The translations under genes were made by a program, and so were the position numbers. This document shows, piece after piece, positions 8,445 through 16,203 of a stretch of 46,557 nucleotides of DNA; position 1 is the stretch's first letter, and each line of letters starts with the position of its first letter. Location of the stretch: assembly GCA_900549155.1 (NCBI GenBank), contig URNF01000003.1, positions 1 through 46,557 on the forward strand, in the 5' to 3' direction. Origin of the DNA: an uncultured Oscillospiraceae bacterium. GTDB taxonomy: Bacteria > Bacillota > Clostridia > Oscillospirales > Acutalibacteraceae. The notes beneath the pieces are model-generated. The model had not been told where the DNA came from. It ran no database searches and worked only from the letters and a program-made list of their open reading frames with translations.

Positions 8445-11081
8445 TTATAATGCTTCCATGCTCTTTTCGAGAAGTGCCAGCTTTTCGCGCAGGCGGTCGG
8501 CGCTTGCGCGCGTGCTCTCGACAACGGCGGCGGGCGCTTTCCCCGTGAAAGCGGGGTTGTCAAGCCGCGCCAAAATGCCGTCAAGCTGCTTTTGCGCACT
8601 GTCCTTTTCCTTTTGCAGACGCGCCTTTTCCGCAGCCACATCCACAAGCTCCGCCATCGGGATCTTCACGGTGGCGTCCGCAGTGACGATGCTGACGGCA
8701 CCCGCCACATCGAACACTTCGCCGATCTTCAAGTCCGAAGCAGAGGCGAGCCTTGTGATGAACGGCACGCCCGCCTTGAAGGTGTCGGCAAAGGCAGTCT
8801 CGATGAACACCTCCGCCTTGCGGGACGGCGGCACATTCATTTCGGCGCGGCGATTGCGGATCGCACGGATCGCCGTCATGATGCGCTCCATCTCCTGCTC
8901 CTCGGCGGCAAAATGCAGCGCCTCGGTGTAGACGGGCCACTTGGCGCACATGAGCGCATCGCCCGTGTGCGGCAGCGACTGCCAGATCTCTTCGGTGATG
9001 AACGGCATGAACGGATGCAAAAGTTTCAGCATACCGGTCATGGTATACACCAGCACGCGCAGCGCGTCGATGCGTCCCTCGCCCTGCAGGCGGATCTTGG
9101 AAAGCTCGATATACCAGTCGCAGAAGTCGTCCCAAATGAAGTCATAGAGCTTTTGCACCGCAATGCCCAATTCGAACTTTTCGAGATTTTCGGTCACGGC
9201 GGCGGCAAGATCGTTGAACTTCGTCAAGATCCAGCGGTCGTCGATCGTCAGCGTTTCAGGCAGCGTCAGCGGCACATCGTCCTCGCCGATGTTCATGAGG
9301 ATAAAGCGCGAAGCGTTCCACAGCTTGTTGGCAAAATTGCGGGATGCCTCGACCTTTTCGCGGATATACCGCATGTCGTTTCCGGGGCTGTTGCCGGTCG
9401 CCAGCGTGAAGCGCAGCGCGTCCGCGCCGAATTCCTTGATGACCTCGAGCGGATCGACACCGTTGCCGAGCGATTTGGACATCTTTCTGCCCTGCGCATC
9501 CCGCACCAGTCCGTGGATGAACACGGTCTTGAACGGTACATCACCCATGTGCTCCAGTCCGGAGAACATCATGCGGGCGACCCAGAAGAAGATAATGTCA
9601 TAGCCCGTGACCAGCGTGTCGGTCGGATAGAAATAGGAAAGCTCGGGCGTCTTGTCGGGCCAGCCCAGCGTGGAGAACGGCCAAAGGGCAGAGGAGAACC
9701 AGGTGTCCAGCGTGTCCTCGTCCTGCGTCAGATGCGTCTTGCCGCACTTGGGGCAGACGGTGGGTTCGTCGCGGCTCACGATCACCTCGCCGCAGTCCGC
9801 ACAATACCATGCGGGAATACGGTGTCCCCACCACAGCTGGCGGGAAATGCACCAGTCACGGATGTTTTCCATCCAGTTATAGTAGATCTTGTCAAAGCGC
9901 TCCGGCACAAATTTCGTTTTGCCCTCGCGCACCGCCTTGATCGCCGGCTCGGCAAGCGGCTTCATCTTCACGAACCACTGCAGCGAAACGCGCGGCTCAA
10001 TGACGGTGTGGCAGCGATAGCAGGTGCCGACATTGTGCTTGAGCGGTTCGACCTTCACGAGGACGCCCGCTTCCTTCAGATCGTCCACGATCGCCTTGCG
10101 GCACTGAGCGATCGTCATGCCGGCATATTTGCCCGCAAGCTCGTTCATGTGCCCGTCGTCGGTGGTGACGGTGATGACCTCGAGATTGTGGCGCAGCCCC
10201 ACCTCAAAGTCGTTCGGGTCGTGCGCAGGGGTGATCTTCACCACGCCGGTGCCGAAATCCATTTCGACATATTCGTCGGCGATGATCGGGATTTCCTTGC
10301 CGACAAGCGGCAGGATGAGCATTTTGCCCACAAGCGCTTTATAGCGCTCGTCGTCGGGATGCACCGCGACGGCGGTATCGCCCAGCATGGTTTCGGGGCG
10401 GGTGGTGGCAAGCTGCAGATAGCCGCTGCCGTCGGCAAGCGGATACCGCAGGTGATAGAAAAAGCCGTCGGTCTCCTGGAACTCCACTTCCGCGTCGGAG
10501 ATCGAGGTACGGCAGTGCGGACACCAGTTGATGATGCGCTCGCCGCGATAAATGAGCTTTTGCTCATACAGCTTCACGAACACCTCACGCACGGCTTTGG
10601 AACAGCCCTCATCCATGGTGAAGCGCTCGCGCTCCCAGTCGCAGGAAGAGCCGATCTTGTGCAGCTGCTGCACGATGCGGCCGCCATAGACCTCTTTCCA
10701 TTTCCACGCGCGCTCCAAAAAGGCGTCTCTGCCGATGTCCTCCTTGGTGATGCCCTCTTTTTTCATCGCCTCGACGATCTTCGCCTCGGTGGCGATGGAC
10801 GCGTGATCCGTGCCGGGCATCCACAGCGCCTCATAGCCCTGCATGCGCCGCCAGCGGATCAGAATGTCCTGCAGCGTGTTGTCGAGCGCGTGTCCCATAT
10901 GCAGCTGTCCGGTGATGTTCGGAGGCGGCATGACGACGGTATACGGCTTTTTCTCGACGCCGTTTTCATCCTTTGCATGCGCCTTTGCGTGAAACCAGCC
11001 GCCTTTCAGCCAAAAATCATAGATGCGATCCTCCACTTCGCTCGGATCATACACCTTTGCCAATGTTTTTTTCTCTGCCAT
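8445..11081 (-). CDS. valS: Valyl-tRNA synthetase
   Basis: An 878-residue class I aminoacyl-tRNA synthetase that charges tRNA-Val in the cytoplasm. The HIGH-type motif is HMGH (residues 61-64), and the KMSKS loop reads GRKMSKSLGNGVDP in the middle of the protein. The editing (CP1) domain segment (TTRPETMLGDTAVAVHPDD), the zinc-type CxxC pairs (CADC and CPKC) and a charged C-terminal coiled coil (about the last 65 residues, ADATVKIPM onward) are all present. Length and motifs are normal. A sigma-A promoter lies at 11150-11177. No T-box leader is visible, so regulation by uncharged tRNA is not supported. Confidence 0.97.
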   Translation of the reverse strand: MAEKKTLAKVYDPSEVEDRIYDFWLKGGWFHAKAHAKDENGVEKKPYTVVMPPPNITGQLHMGHALDNTLQDILIRWRRMQGYEALWMPGTDHASIATEAKIVEAMKKEGITKEDIGRDAFLERAWKWKEVYGGRIVQQLHKIGSSCDWERERFTMDEGCSKAVREVFVKLYEQKLIYRGERIINWCPHCRTSISDAEVEFQETDGFFYHLRYPLADGSGYLQLATTRPETMLGDTAVAVHPDDERYKALVGKMLILPLVGKEIPIIADEYVEMDFGTGVVKITPAHDPNDFEVGLRHNLEVITVTTDDGHMNELAGKYAGMTIAQCRKAIVDDLKEAGVLVKVEPLKHNVGTCYRCHTVIEPRVSLQWFVKMKPLAEPAIKAVREGKTKFVPERFDKIYYNWMENIRDWCISRQLWWGHRIPAWYCADCGEVIVSRDEPTVCPKCGKTHLTQDEDTLDTWFSSALWPFSTLGWPDKTPELSYFYPTDTLVTGYDIIFFWVARMMFSGLEHMGDVPFKTVFIHGLVRDAQGRKMSKSLGNGVDPLEVIKEFGADALRFTLATGNSPGNDMRYIREKVEASRNFANKLWNASRFILMNIGEDDVPLTLPETLTIDDRWILTKFNDLAAAVTENLEKFELGIAVQKLYDFIWDDFCDWYIELSKIRLQGEGRIDALRVLVYTMTGMLKLLHPFMPFITEEIWQSLPHTGDALMCAKWPVYTEALHFAAEEQEMERIMTAIRAIRNRRAEMNVPPSRKAEVFIETAFADTFKAGVPFITRLASASDLKIGEVFDVAGAVSIVTADATVKIPMAELVDVAAEKARLQKEKDSAQKQLDGILARLDNPAFTGKAPAAVVESTRASADRLREKLALLEKSMEAL

Positions 11082-11149
11082 GCTCCACTTCCCCGTCCCC
11101 CAAAAGCGGGACTTTCTTTCGATTTTACCGCTTTCGCGGTATTGTCCTT

Positions 11150-11177
11150 ATTATACTACATTTTATGGTAAAATCAA
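11150..11177 (-). promoter_or_regulatory. valS: valS promoter
   Basis: On the minus strand, TTGATT (11177-11172), a 16-base spacer and TATAAT (11155-11150). The short leader contains a small GAAA-loop hairpin (TACCGC/GCGGTA, about 11127-11142). Confidence 0.8.
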
Positions 11178-11188
11178 GCATAAAAAGC

Positions 11189-11222
11189 GGAAAGCCACCG
11201 TCTCAAATCAGACGGTGGCTTT
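11189..11222. terminator. Orphan terminator-like hairpin between divergent valS and lexA
   Basis: AAAGCCACCGTCT and AGACGGTGGCTTT form a near-perfect stem with short T runs on either side. It lies upstream of both divergent promoters, so it ends no visible gene. It may be a remnant or an insulator. The rest of 11223-11380 shows no gene or RNA that I recognise. Confidence 0.6.
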
Positions 11223-11386
11223 ACACGCGTTAAAGGGGTGTTGAGGAGGGGAATTATACCCGCTTCGTGAAGGGGAAGGTGCGGCTCCGTTCCGTCTTCC
11301 GGGTACAGTTAGAGTATAGCGTGCCCACATGAGGAATGGATGAACGAACTGTGAATAGAATGTAAGAAAATTATTTTGTGAAAACA

Positions 11387-11426
11387 CAAACAAATGTTTG
11401 CATTTTTGAAAACGGTGTGCTATAAT
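11387..11426 (+). promoter_or_regulatory. lexA: lexA promoter with overlapping SOS box
   Basis: TTGCAT (11398-11403), a 17-base spacer and TATAAT (11421-11426). The palindrome CAAACAAATGTTTG (11387-11400) resembles the Gram-positive LexA operator CGAACnnnnGTTCG and overlaps the -35. LexA bound here would repress its own gene. Confidence 0.8.
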
Positions 11427-11466
11427 AGGGTCGATGACAGAAGAATTGAGACGAAAGGATGTTTGT

Positions 11467-12054
11467 ATGAAGCCGTTGACCGAGAAACAGCAGCAGGTGC
11501 TCACCTTTTTGAAGGAACGTGCACAGGACGGTCTGCCGCCCTCTGTGCGGGAAATTTGCAGTGCGACCGGGATCAAATCCACCTCGACGGTGCATGCCTA
11601 TCTGCGTCTTTTGGAGGACGAGGGATACATTTCGCGTCAGAGCGGTCTAAACCGCGCGATCCGCCTGCCGGGGGAGAGCGTGGTGCGCGTGCCGCTGCTC
11701 GGCAAGGTGACGGCGGGCATTCCCATTCTCGCCGTGGAGCAGGTCGAGGAATATGTGCCGTATTCCGGCGGCGGGTATCATGCGGGCGAGCTGTTTGCGC
11801 TGCGCGTGTCCGGCACCAGTATGATCAACGCCGGTATTCTGGACAAGGATATCGTCATTGTCAAAAAGACGCCGGTCGCCGAAAACGGCGACATCGTGGT
11901 GGCGCTGATCGGCGACGAAGCCACCGTCAAGCGCATCTACCGCGAAAAGGATCACATCCGGCTGCAGCCGGAGAACGACGCCTTTGAACCGATCATCGTG
12001 AAAGAGGTCGTGGTTCTCGGCAAGGTCGTTTCCCTTTTGCGCAATTTCGGTTGA
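11467..12054 (+). CDS. lexA: LexA repressor, SOS response
   Basis: A 195-residue transcriptional repressor with an N-terminal winged helix (residues ~1-65, SVREICSATGIKSTSTVHAYL) and a C-terminal S24 autoprotease. The cleavage site is A83-G84 in KVTAGIP. The catalytic serine is S118 in SGTSM and the lysine is K155 in ATVKR, one residue lower than E. coli S119/K156. ATG 11467 is chosen for its GAAAGGA site 7 bases upstream; a frame-open ATG at 11434 lies inside the transcribed leader without such a site. RecA-stimulated self-cleavage would derepress SOS genes. It is monocistronic, with its own operator and terminator. Confidence 0.96.
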   Translation: MKPLTEKQQQVLTFLKERAQDGLPPSVREICSATGIKSTSTVHAYLRLLEDEGYISRQSGLNRAIRLPGESVVRVPLLGKVTAGIPILAVEQVEEYVPYSGGGYHAGELFALRVSGTSMINAGILDKDIVIVKKTPVAENGDIVVALIGDEATVKRIYREKDHIRLQPENDAFEPIIVKEVVVLGKVVSLLRNFG

Positions 12055-12089
12055 AAAGAGCCACCCGCATTGCGGGTGGCTCTTTTTTG
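12055..12089 (+). terminator. lexA terminator
   Basis: AAGAGCCACCCGC and GCGGGTGGCTCTT arms followed by a T run, directly after the lexA stop. Confidence 0.92.
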
Positions 12090-12131
12090 TCGCTGAAGTC
12101 CTTGCGGGATTAAAGACCTTCGACCGTGCCG

Positions 12132-12488
12132 TTATGTAGCACGGTCGTGCAGACCGAAGCTGATCTGCAGCGCTTCGTCCACCTTGTTCATGGACAGCTC
12201 GTCCAGCCTGCCCATATGCTCTTTTAAGCGGCGTTTATCTATGGTGCGTATCTGTTCCAGCAGCACGATCGAATCGCGGGACAGCCCGCTGGCTGTGGAT
12301 TGTACCTCAATATGCGTCGGCAGGTTCGCCTTTTCCCGCTGGCTGGTGATAGCCGCGGCAATGACGGTCGGGCTGAAACGGTTGCCGACATTGTTTTGTA
12401 CGATCAGCACGGGACGGATGCCGCCCTGCTCCGAGCCGACGACAGGACTCAGATCCGCATAATAGATGTCACCTCTGCGCACATTCAT
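12132..12488 (-). CDS. MazF/PemK-type endoribonuclease
   Basis: A 118-residue MazF-fold protein, close to Bacillus EndoA/NdoA in length and sequence: RRGDIYYADLSPVVGSEQGG-RPVLIVQNN, then PTVIAAAIT, THIEV and LEQIRTIDKRRL. MazF enzymes cleave mRNA at short motifs. ATG 12488 is chosen because GGGAG lies 8 bases upstream; the open frame extends further but without a site. No MazE-like antitoxin is visible on either side, and the neighbouring gene is divergent. It may be an orphan chromosomal copy or be controlled by an antitoxin encoded elsewhere. Confidence 0.92.
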   Translation of the reverse strand: MNVRRGDIYYADLSPVVGSEQGGIRPVLIVQNNVGNRFSPTVIAAAITSQREKANLPTHIEVQSTASGLSRDSIVLLEQIRTIDKRRLKEHMGRLDELSMNKVDEALQISFGLHDRAT

Positions 12489-12544
12489 TCCATTCACTCC
12501 CACATCTTGTTTGATCGTAGTTTTGCCGTCTTTTTCAGCCCTTA

Positions 12545-12563
12545 TGCAGAAATATCCTCTGCA
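12545..12563. promoter_or_regulatory. Inverted repeat in the mazF/DUF4364 divergent region
   Basis: TGCAGA and TCTGCA separated by 7 bases lie between the divergent starts. It could be an operator for either gene, but no regulator is known. Confidence 0.3.
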
Positions 12564-12673
12564 GTATATAGTATGGCGAAACGGCGGGCACGGTCCGAAA
12601 ATTTTTGTTTCTTTTTCGGCGAATGTGTGATACAATGCAGAAATGAGAAATCCTGTTTTAAGGAGAGAGGACT

Positions 12674-13252
12674 ATGTCGAATGTGTTTACGGCGGGTGTC
12701 GCCCCGGGCGGGCTGCGTTCGCTGGAGGAGATACAAATTCTCATCTGCTATATGCTGTGCAGCATCGGCGAAGCCGTCCCGCGGGAAATGCTGCCGGAGA
12801 TCATCGCCGGAAACGGCATGGCAAATTTCTTCGATGTCGGCGCGGCGATGGACGATCTGCTGAAAAAGGGCTATATCTCCGAATCGGGCAGCGGCAGGCT
12901 GACTGTCGCGTCGGGCGGCAGGGAGATCTCCGAAACGCTGTTCCGCACGCTGCCGTTCACGCTGCGTGAACGCGCGGTCAATCTTGCCATCCAGCTCTTG
13001 TCCCGCGCGCGCAGCCGCAGTCAGAGCAGCGCAGAGATCGAAAAGACCGACGACGGCTTTGTCGTCACCTGTCAGCTGTTGGACGGCGAAAAGCCGATGC
13101 TGTCGGTGTCGATGGTGACGGCGGACGCGCTGCAGGCGGAGACCGTGAAGAAAAACTTTTTGCAGGACCCTGCCGTTTTATATCGTGCGACGCTGGCTGT
13201 GCTCAACGGACAGTATGCGGACGAGGACGGCAAATTGCGCATTTTGTTTTGA
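12674..13252 (+). CDS. DUF4364 family protein
   Basis: A 192-residue cytoplasmic protein that matches the Clostridia-specific DUF4364 family: an N-terminal winged-helix-like part (LEEIQILICYMLCSIGEAVPREML and MDDLLKKGYI), a middle RTLPFTLRERAVNLAIQLLSR segment, and a C-terminal alpha/beta part. AAGGAG lies upstream of ATG 12674. Function is unknown; the N-terminus suggests a DNA-binding regulator. It is 15 bases upstream of pncB and probably cotranscribed with it. Confidence 0.8.
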   Translation: MSNVFTAGVAPGGLRSLEEIQILICYMLCSIGEAVPREMLPEIIAGNGMANFFDVGAAMDDLLKKGYISESGSGRLTVASGGREISETLFRTLPFTLRERAVNLAIQLLSRARSRSQSSAEIEKTDDGFVVTCQLLDGEKPMLSVSMVTADALQAETVKKNFLQDPAVLYRATLAVLNGQYADEDGKLRILF

Positions 13253-13267
13253 GAAAGGACTATTGTT

Positions 13268-14731
13268 ATGAACATCCCCCAAACCACTTCATTTGAACGC
13301 AACAACCTGACCATGCTGACTGATTTCTATGAGATCACCATGGCAAACGGCTTTTTTGAGACAGGCAATGCCGACCGTATCGTCTATTTCGATATGTTTT
13401 TCCGCCGCATTCCCGATGACGGCGGCTATGCAGTCATGGCGGGTGTGGAGCAGCTGGTGCAGTATCTGCGCAATCTCTCCTTCACCGACGAGGACATCGC
13501 TTTTCTGGAAAGCAAAAAGATGTTCAACAAGGACTATCTCGAATATCTGCGCAATTTCCGCTTTGCCTGTGATGTGTGGGCAGTGCCGGAGGGCGTGCCG
13601 ATCTTCCCGTATGAGCCGATCGTGACCGTGCGCGGCCCTGCCGCACAGGCGCAGTTCATCGAGACGATGGTGCTGCTCACCGTGAACCACCAGACGCTCA
13701 TCGCGACCAAAGCCAACCGCATCGTGCGTGCCTCGGAGGGACGCACGGTGATGGAGTTCGGCTCGCGCCGTGCCCAGGGCTATGACGGCGCCATCTACGG
13801 TGCACGTGCCGCCTATATCGGCGGCTGCATCGGCACTGCCTGTACCATTGCCGACCGCGATTTTGCCATCCCGGCGCTCGGCACGATGGCGCACAGCTGG
13901 GTGCAGCTGTTTGACAGCGAGCTGGAAGCGTTCAAGGCATATGCCAAGACCTATCCGCACGCCTGCGTGCTGCTGGTGGATACCTATAACGTGCTGAAAT
14001 CCGGTGTTCCCAACGCCATTCGCACCTTTGACGAGGTGTTAAAGCCGATGGGCATCCGCCCGATGGGCATTCGCATCGACTCCGGCGACATCACCTATCT
14101 CAGCAAAAAGGCGCGCAAAATGCTGGACGAGGCGGGCTATCCCGACTGTAAGATCACCGCGTCCAACGCGCTTGACGAATATATCATCCGCGACATGATC
14201 CGCCAGGGCGCGCGCATCGACAGCTTCGGCGTCGGCGAGCGCATGATCACGGCGGCGAGCGATCCCGTGTTCGGCGGTGTGTATAAGCTGGCGGCGGTGG
14301 AAGAGGACGGAAAGATCATCCCGCGCATCAAGGTGAGCGAGAACGTCGCCAAGATCACCAATCCCTGTTTCAAGAAGCTGTGGCGCTTGTATGACCGCGA
14401 GACGGGCAAGGCGATCGCCGACGTGATCACGCTGCACAACGAGCAGATCGACGACACCGCACCGTATGAGATCTTCGATCCCGAGCATGTGTGGAAACGC
14501 AAGACCGTCACCGATTTCTATGCCGTGCCGCTGCAAAAGCAGCTGTTCGCGGGCGGGGAGTGCGTGTATGCTCTGCCCACGGCGCAGGAGATCCGCGCTT
14601 TCTGTCGCGAGCAGGTGAACACCCTGTGGGACGAAGTGCTGCGCTTTGAAAATCCGCACCGCTATTATGTCGACCTGTCGCAAAAGCTGTGGGACGAAAA
14701 GCAGCGCCTGCTTGCCGGCTATGGTCACTGA
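13268..14731 (+). CDS. pncB: Nicotinate phosphoribosyltransferase
   Basis: A 487-residue NAPRTase that makes nicotinate mononucleotide from nicotinate and PRPP in the NAD salvage pathway. The N-terminal LTDFYEITMANGFF, central FGSRRAQGYDGAIYGARAAYIGGCIGT, RIDSGDI, and FGVGERMITAASDPVFGGVYKL segments are all family hallmarks. Length is normal. GAAAGGA precedes ATG 13268. The 3' end overlaps the start of cca by 11 bases, indicating translational coupling. Confidence 0.95.
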   Translation: MNIPQTTSFERNNLTMLTDFYEITMANGFFETGNADRIVYFDMFFRRIPDDGGYAVMAGVEQLVQYLRNLSFTDEDIAFLESKKMFNKDYLEYLRNFRFACDVWAVPEGVPIFPYEPIVTVRGPAAQAQFIETMVLLTVNHQTLIATKANRIVRASEGRTVMEFGSRRAQGYDGAIYGARAAYIGGCIGTACTIADRDFAIPALGTMAHSWVQLFDSELEAFKAYAKTYPHACVLLVDTYNVLKSGVPNAIRTFDEVLKPMGIRPMGIRIDSGDITYLSKKARKMLDEAGYPDCKITASNALDEYIIRDMIRQGARIDSFGVGERMITAASDPVFGGVYKLAAVEEDGKIIPRIKVSENVAKITNPCFKKLWRLYDRETGKAIADVITLHNEQIDDTAPYEIFDPEHVWKRKTVTDFYAVPLQKQLFAGGECVYALPTAQEIRAFCREQVNTLWDEVLRFENPHRYYVDLSQKLWDEKQRLLAGYGH

Positions 14732-15872
14732 GCTGCCGCCGATGCCCGCCGTCCCGCGCGGGGCGATCGCGCGGCTGAATGCCGCGGGCTATGAGGCGTT
14801 TGCGGTGGGCGGCTGTGTGCGGGATACCCTGCTCGGTTTGACCCCAAAGGATTGGGACATCGCCACGGCGGCACTGCCGCAGGAGGCGGAGCGGGTGTTT
14901 GCCGATTGCCGCGTGGTGGAAACGGGATTGCAGCACGGCACGGTGACGGTGCTTTTCGGCGGTCAGCCGCTGGAGATCACCACCTATCGCGTCGATGGCA
15001 CCTATGCCGACGGCCGCCATCCCGACGGCGTCACCTTTACGCATTCGCTTCCCGAGGATCTCAAACGGCGGGATTTCACCGTGAACGCCATGGCGTGGCA
15101 TCCCGAAAGCGGACTTTTTGACCCGTTTGGCGGAAAAACGGATCTTCAAAACGGCATTCTGCGCTGTGTCGGCGATGCGCCGCGTCGCTTTCAAGAGGAT
15201 GCGCTGCGCATCCTGCGCGCGCTGCGCTTTGCGGCGACCTATGGCTTTGTGATCGAAAAGGACACTGCCGACGCCGTGCACGCGCTTGCCGATCGCTTGC
15301 ACATGGTGTCGGCGGAGCGGGTGAGAGAGGAGCTTTTCAAGCTGATTTGCGGCAGATGGGCTTTTCGCGTTTTGCGGGAGTTCCCGGACGTGCTGCCGTT
15401 TGAAAACGGCGCGGCGCTGGAGACGGCGCCGGACGATCTCTGCTGTCGGTTGGCGCTGTTGCACGTCACAGCGGACAGGCTGCGCGCCCTGAAGACCGAC
15501 ACGGCGACCGTGCGGCGGACAGAACGACTTTCGGCGGGGCTTTTGCTGCCGCTTTCCTGCGAGCGGTTGACGCTTTTGCAGGCGCTGGGGCTGCTCGGCG
15601 AGCGGGATTTGCGCATGATCCTTTCCGTGCGCGGTTGCGGGGAAGAGATTTGGGCGGCACTTGCGGCGCTGCTGGCGGAAGATCCGTGCTATACACTGCG
15701 GCAGCTTGCCGTGAACGGCAACGATCTGACGGCAATGGGGCTTTGCGGCGCTGCCGTCGGCGGAATGCTGCAAAAGCTGCTTCTTGCCGTCATGCGCGGC
15801 GATTGCCCGAATGAGCGGGCGGCGTTGCTGCGCCTTGCAAAGAGAAATATAGAAAAAAGCACTTTCGGATGA
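14721..15872 (+). CDS. cca: CCA tRNA nucleotidyltransferase (poly A polymerase head domain)
   Basis: A 383-residue class II nucleotidyltransferase that repairs or adds the 3' CCA of tRNAs. The head domain shows AVGGCVRDTLLG (residues 28-39) and the metal-binding DWD (D44, D46), then the RRDFTVNAMAW and RRFQEDALRILRALRFA motifs. ATG 14721 lies inside the end of pncB and gives the family's usual N-terminus; longer upstream starts are out of the conserved region. The pncB-cca overlap shows cotranscription. The C-terminal half is less conserved and ends at a terminator that overlaps the stop codon. Confidence 0.92.
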   Translation: MVTELPPMPAVPRGAIARLNAAGYEAFAVGGCVRDTLLGLTPKDWDIATAALPQEAERVFADCRVVETGLQHGTVTVLFGGQPLEITTYRVDGTYADGRHPDGVTFTHSLPEDLKRRDFTVNAMAWHPESGLFDPFGGKTDLQNGILRCVGDAPRRFQEDALRILRALRFAATYGFVIEKDTADAVHALADRLHMVSAERVREELFKLICGRWAFRVLREFPDVLPFENGAALETAPDDLCCRLALLHVTADRLRALKTDTATVRRTERLSAGLLLPLSCERLTLLQALGLLGERDLRMILSVRGCGEEIWAALAALLAEDPCYTLRQLAVNGNDLTAMGLCGAAVGGMLQKLLLAVMRGDCPNERAALLRLAKRNIEKSTFG

Positions 15873-15884
15873 AAGTGCTTTTTT
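15854..15884 (+). terminator. cca terminator
   Basis: AAGCACTTTC and GAAAGTGCTT arms with a T run. The hairpin includes the last codons and stop of cca. Confidence 0.88.
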
Positions 15885-15901
15885 GTCGGTATAATGAAGA
15901 T

Positions 15902-15919
15902 AATGAAGCGTGCTTCATT
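15902..15919. repeat. Perfect 8-bp inverted repeat
   Basis: AATGAAGC-GT-GCTTCATT lies between the cca terminator and the tRNA-Val terminator. It is too short and lacks a T run for a terminator, and its role is unknown. Confidence 0.4.
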
Positions 15920-15920
15920 G

Positions 15921-15953
15921 AAAAAACTCTCGTTCAAAGAACGAGAGTTTTTT
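15921..15953 (-). terminator. tRNA-Val terminator
   Basis: AAACTCTCGTTC and GAACGAGAGTTT with A/T runs on both sides. On the minus strand it lies immediately after the tRNA 3' end. Confidence 0.88.
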
Positions 15954-15954
15954 C

Positions 15955-16030
15955 TGGTGGACGTTAACGGACTCGAACCGCTGACCCTTCGCACGTCAAG
16001 CGAAAGCTCTACCAGCTGAGCTAAACGTCC
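15955..16030 (-). tRNA. tRNA-Val (anticodon GAC)
   Basis: The minus strand folds into a complete 76-base cloverleaf. The acceptor stem is GGACGTT/AACGTCC, the D-arm begins TAGCTCAGCTGGTAGAGC, the anticodon stem is TTCGC/GCGAA with loop TTGACGT, and the T-arm contains GGTTCGAGTCC. Discriminator A is followed by encoded CCA. Anticodon GAC reads GUC/GUU valine codons. It has its own promoter and terminator and is transcribed alone. Confidence 0.95.
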
Positions 16031-16050
16031 ATGTTGTGACAACAGAAAAG

Positions 16051-16079
16051 AGTATACAGGAAAAGCGGAAAAAAGTCAA
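16051..16079 (-). promoter_or_regulatory. tRNA-Val promoter
   Basis: On the minus strand, TTGACT (16079-16074), a 17-base spacer and TATACT (16056-16051), upstream of the tRNA 5' end. Confidence 0.88.
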
Positions 16080-16125
16080 GCACAAATTTTGAAAATGTGA
16101 ATTTTGCAATTTTACAAAAAATAAC

Positions 16126-16154
16126 TTGCATTTTTCGACGATAAGGTGTAGTAT
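16126..16154 (+). promoter_or_regulatory. Promoter of the aminotransferase gene
   Basis: TTGCAT (16126-16131), a 17-base spacer and TAGTAT (16149-16154), about 50 bases before the start codon. Confidence 0.7.
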
Positions 16155-16203
16155 ATGAAAGGTTTTGAATTTGGTATTGAATTATCGGAGGCGTGGATAT
16201 TTC

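Noticed and set aside
8592..11171. 859-codon open frame on the plus strand
   Set aside because: It mirrors valS and has no family features.
11082..11200. T-box riboswitch upstream of valS
   Set aside because: No T-box consensus (AGGGTGGNACCGCG) or specifier stem is present, and the promoter leaves only about 60 bases of leader.
15955..16030. tRNA-Val as an integration site
   Set aside because: No duplicated tRNA 3' end or integrase lies beside it. The recombinases at the right edge are serine type and 26 kb away.
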